Shown: in pieces, positions 60,991-64,000 of the stretch
Position numbering within the stretch: the first letter of the stretch is position 1
Layout of the letters: the number at the start of each line of letters is the position of its first letter
Assembly (NCBI RefSeq): GCF_026230105.1
Contig: NC_079474.1
Span: 34,424,294 to 34,488,293, forward strand
DNA: 64,000 bases
Reading direction: 5' to 3'
DNA from: Diorhabda sublineata
Taxonomy: Eukaryota > Arthropoda > Insecta > Coleoptera > Chrysomelidae
Notes under the pieces: model-generated
The model's input: only the letters and a program-made list of their open reading frames with translations
Told to the model about the DNA's origin: nothing
Database searches by the model: none
Translations under genes and position numbers: made by a program

Positions 60991-63900
60991 TAGACACTTT
61001 TTTCTTTGTACGAGTTCAATTTAAGCAATTTTAATCGTATGGATTCGTGCTAGACACTTTTTTCTTTGTACTAGTTCAATTTAAGCAATTTTAATCGTAT
61101 GGATTCGTGCTAGACACTTTTTTCTTTGTACTAGTTCAATTTAAGCAATTTTAATCGTATTGATTCGTGCTAGACACTTTTTTCTTTGTACTAGTTCAAT
61201 TTAAGCAATTTTAATCGTATGGATTCGTGCTAGACACTTTTTTCTTTGTACTAGTTCAATTTAAGCAATTTTAATCGTATGGATTCGTGCTAGACACTTT
61301 TTTCTTTGTACGAGTTCAATTTAAGCAATTTTAATCGTATGGATTCGTGCTAGACACTTTTTTCTTTGTACTAGTTCAATTTATGCAATTCTAATCATAT
61401 GGATTCGTGCTAGACACTTTTTTCTTTGTACTAGTTCAATTTAAGCAATTCTAATCGTATGGATTCGTGCTAGACACTTTTTTCTTTGTACGAGTTCAAT
61501 TTAAGCAATTTTAATCGTATGGATTCGTGCTAGACACTTTTTTCTTTGTACTAGTTCAATTTATGCAATTCTAATCATATGGATTCGTGCTAGACACTTT
61601 TTTCTTTGTACTAGTTCAATTTAAGCAATTCTAATCGTATGGATTCGTGCTAGACACTTTTTTCTTTGTACGAGTTCAATTTAAGCAATTTTAATCGTAT
61701 GGATTCGTGCTAGACACTTTTTTCTTTGTACTAGTTCAATTTAAGCAATTTTAATCGTATTGATTCGTACTAGACACTTTTTTCTTTGTACGAGTTCAAT
61801 TTAAGCAATTTTAATCGTATGGATTCGTGCTAGACACTTTTTTCTTTGTACGAGTTCAATTTAAGCAATTTTAATCGTATGGATTCGTGCTACACACTTT
61901 TTTCTTTGTACTAGTTCAATTTAAGCAATTTTAATCGTATGGATTCGTGCTAGACACTTTTTTCTTTGTACTAGTTCAATTTAAGCAATTTTAATCGTAT
62001 TGATTCGTGCTAGACACTTTTTTCTTTGTACGAGTTCAATTTAAGCAATTTTAATCGTATGGATTCGTGCTAGACACTTTTTTCTTTGTACGAGTTCAAT
62101 TTAAGCAATTTTAATCGTATTGATTCGTGCTAGACACTTTTTTCTTTGTACGAGTTCAATTTAAGCAATTTTAATCGTATGGATTCGTGCTAGACACTTT
62201 TTTCTTTGTACTAGTTCAATTTAAGCAATTCTAATCGTATGGATTCGTGCTAGACACTTTTTTCTTTGTACGAGTTCAATTTAAGCAATTTTAATCGTAT
62301 GGATTCGTGCTAGACACTTTTTTCTTTGTACTAGTTCAATTTAAGCAATTTTAATCGTATTGATTCGTGCTAGACACTTTTTTCTTTGTACGAGTTCAAT
62401 TTAAGCAATTTTAATCGTATGGATTCGTGCTAGACACTTTTTTCTTTGTACTAGTTCAATTTAAGCAATTTTAATCGTATTGATTCGTGCTAGACACTTT
62501 TTTCTTTGTACGAGTTCAATTTAAGCAATTTTAATCGTATGGATTCGTGCTAGACACTTTTTTCTTTGTACTAGTTCAATTTAAGCAATTTTAATCGTAT
62601 GGATTCGTGCTAGACACTTTTTTCTTTGTACTAGTTCAATTTATGCAATTCTAATCGTATGGATTCGTGCTAGACACTTTTTTCTTTGTACGAGTTCAAT
62701 TTAAGCAATTTTAATCGTATGGATTCGTGCTAGACACTTTTTTCTTTGTACTAGTTCAATTTATGCAATTCTAATCATATGGATTCGTGCTAGACACTTT
62801 TTTCTTTGTACTAGTTCAATTTAAGCAATTCTAATCGTATGGATTCGTGCTAGACACTTTTTTCTTTGTACGAGTTCAATTTAAGCAATTTTAATCGTAT
62901 GGATTCGTGCTAGACACTTTTTTCTTTGTACTAGTTCAATTTAAGCAATTTTAATCGTATGGATTCGTGCTAGACACTTTTTTCTTTGTACTAGTTCAAT
63001 TTAAGCAATTTTAATCGTATGGATTCGTGCTAGACACTTTTTTCTTTGTACTAGTTCAATTTAAGCAATTTTAATCGTATTGATTCGTACTAGACACTTT
63101 TTTCTTTGTACGAGTTCAATTTAAGCAATTTTAATCGTATGGATTCGTGCTACACACTTTTTTCTTTGTACTAGTTCAATTTAAGCAATTTTAATCGTAT
63201 GGATTCGTGCTAGACACTTTTTTCTTTGTACGAGTTCAATTTAAGCAATTTTAATCGTATGGATTCGTGCTAGACACTTTTTTCTTTGTACGAGTTCAAT
63301 TTAAGCAATTTTAATCGTATGGATTCGTGCTAGACACTTTTTTCTTTGTACTAGTTCAATTTAAGCAATTCTAATCGTATGGATTCGGGCTAGACACTTT
63401 TTTCTTCGTACTAGTTCAATTTAAGCAATTTTAATCGTATTGATTCGCGCTAGACACTTTTTTCTTTGTACTAGTTCAATTTAAGCAATTCTAATCGTAT
63501 GGATTCGTGCTAGACACTTTTTTCTTTGTACGAGTTCAATTTAAGCAATTTTAATCGTATGGATTCGTGCTAGACACTTTTTTCTTTGTACTAGTTCAAT
63601 TTAAGCAATTCTAATCGTATGGATTCGTGCTAGACACTTTTTTCTTTGTACTAGTTCAATTTAAGCAATTTTAATCGTATGGATTCGTGCTAGACACTTT
63701 TTTCTTTGTACTAGTTCAATTTAAGCAATTCTAATCGTATGGATTCGTGCTAGACACTTTTTTCTTTGTACTAGTTCAATTTAAGCAATTTTAATCGTAT
63801 GGATTCGTGCTAGACACTTTTTTCTTTGTACTAATTCAATTTAAGCAATTCTAATCGTATGGATTCGTGCTAGACACTTTTTTCTTTGTACTAGTTCAAT

Positions 63901-64000
63901 TTAAGCAATTCTAATCGTATGGATTCGTGCTAGACACTTTTTTCTTTGTACTAGTTCAATTTAAGCAATTTTAATCGTATGGATTCGTGCTAGACACTTT
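60991..64000. repeat. 60-bp satellite array, about 50 copies, runs off window
   Basis: Unit with exact 60-bp spacing: CTAGACACTTTTTTCTTTGT, then AC(T/G)AGTTCAATTTA(A/T)GC, then AATT(T/C)TAATC(G/A)TAT(G/T)GATTCGTG. Most units differ at only a few recurrent positions. A three-unit block carrying the rare TTATGC and ATCATAT variants is repeated at 61381 and 61561 and again near 62761, showing local block duplication. The array continues past the window end. It presumably lies in a headcase intron. Confidence 0.97.

Noticed and set aside
60991..64000. CRISPR-like regular repeats
   Set aside because: There are no variable spacers; the units are directly abutting near-identical copies in a eukaryotic intron-like setting.

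Overview
This is a eukaryotic, AT-rich, gene-poor window, almost certainly from an insect nuclear genome and possibly a beetle (the order is a weak guess). Support: spliced minus-strand exons encoding the conserved Cys-rich part of the insect developmental regulator Headcase; many decayed Tc1/mariner and LINE relics of insect type; TTAGG-like short motifs (GGTTAGG, CCTAACC) scattered through the sequence; no bacterial-style operons. Most long open frames are accidents of tandem repeats whose unit length is a multiple of three.

Layout. 0-14.8 kb: intergenic or intronic AT-rich DNA with a Tc1-like relic (0.4-0.7 kb), a long-inverted-repeat element (5.2-5.9 kb), an internally deleted mariner-like element with terminal repeats and TA flanks (8.26-9.02 kb), two further mariner relics (12.9-13.2 and 14.0-14.4 kb), and coding-like minus-strand islands (about 4.93-5.09 and 10.55-10.73 kb, with a third at 24.03-24.15 kb) that could be exons of one unrecognised gene. 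14.8-37.6 kb: four unrelated tandem arrays (units about 482, 362, 373 and 261 bp) separated by AT-rich DNA with gene relics. 38.4-40.0 kb: a second, larger foldback element. 42.6-52.6 kb: two LINE relics flanking a 6.7-kb array of a 162-bp unit. 52.9-54.4 kb: two CpG-dense islands of unknown role. 54.9-55.8 kb: three phase-0 exons of headcase on the minus strand, with an in-frame TAG followed by 51 more open codons. 55.8-59.1 kb: a 144-bp array starting only tens of bases upstream of a headcase splice acceptor. 60.7-64.0 kb: an array with exact 60-bp spacing that runs off the window.

Seven unrelated tandem arrays cover about 40% of the window. The strongest biological points are (i) possible stop-codon readthrough in headcase, a mechanism known for the Drosophila gene, and (ii) a satellite in the headcase intron that is visibly derived from a mariner transposase fragment whose unamplified continuation sits at the edge of the array. 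The 5' part of headcase should lie beyond position 64000, which would place both the 144-bp and 60-bp arrays inside its introns.
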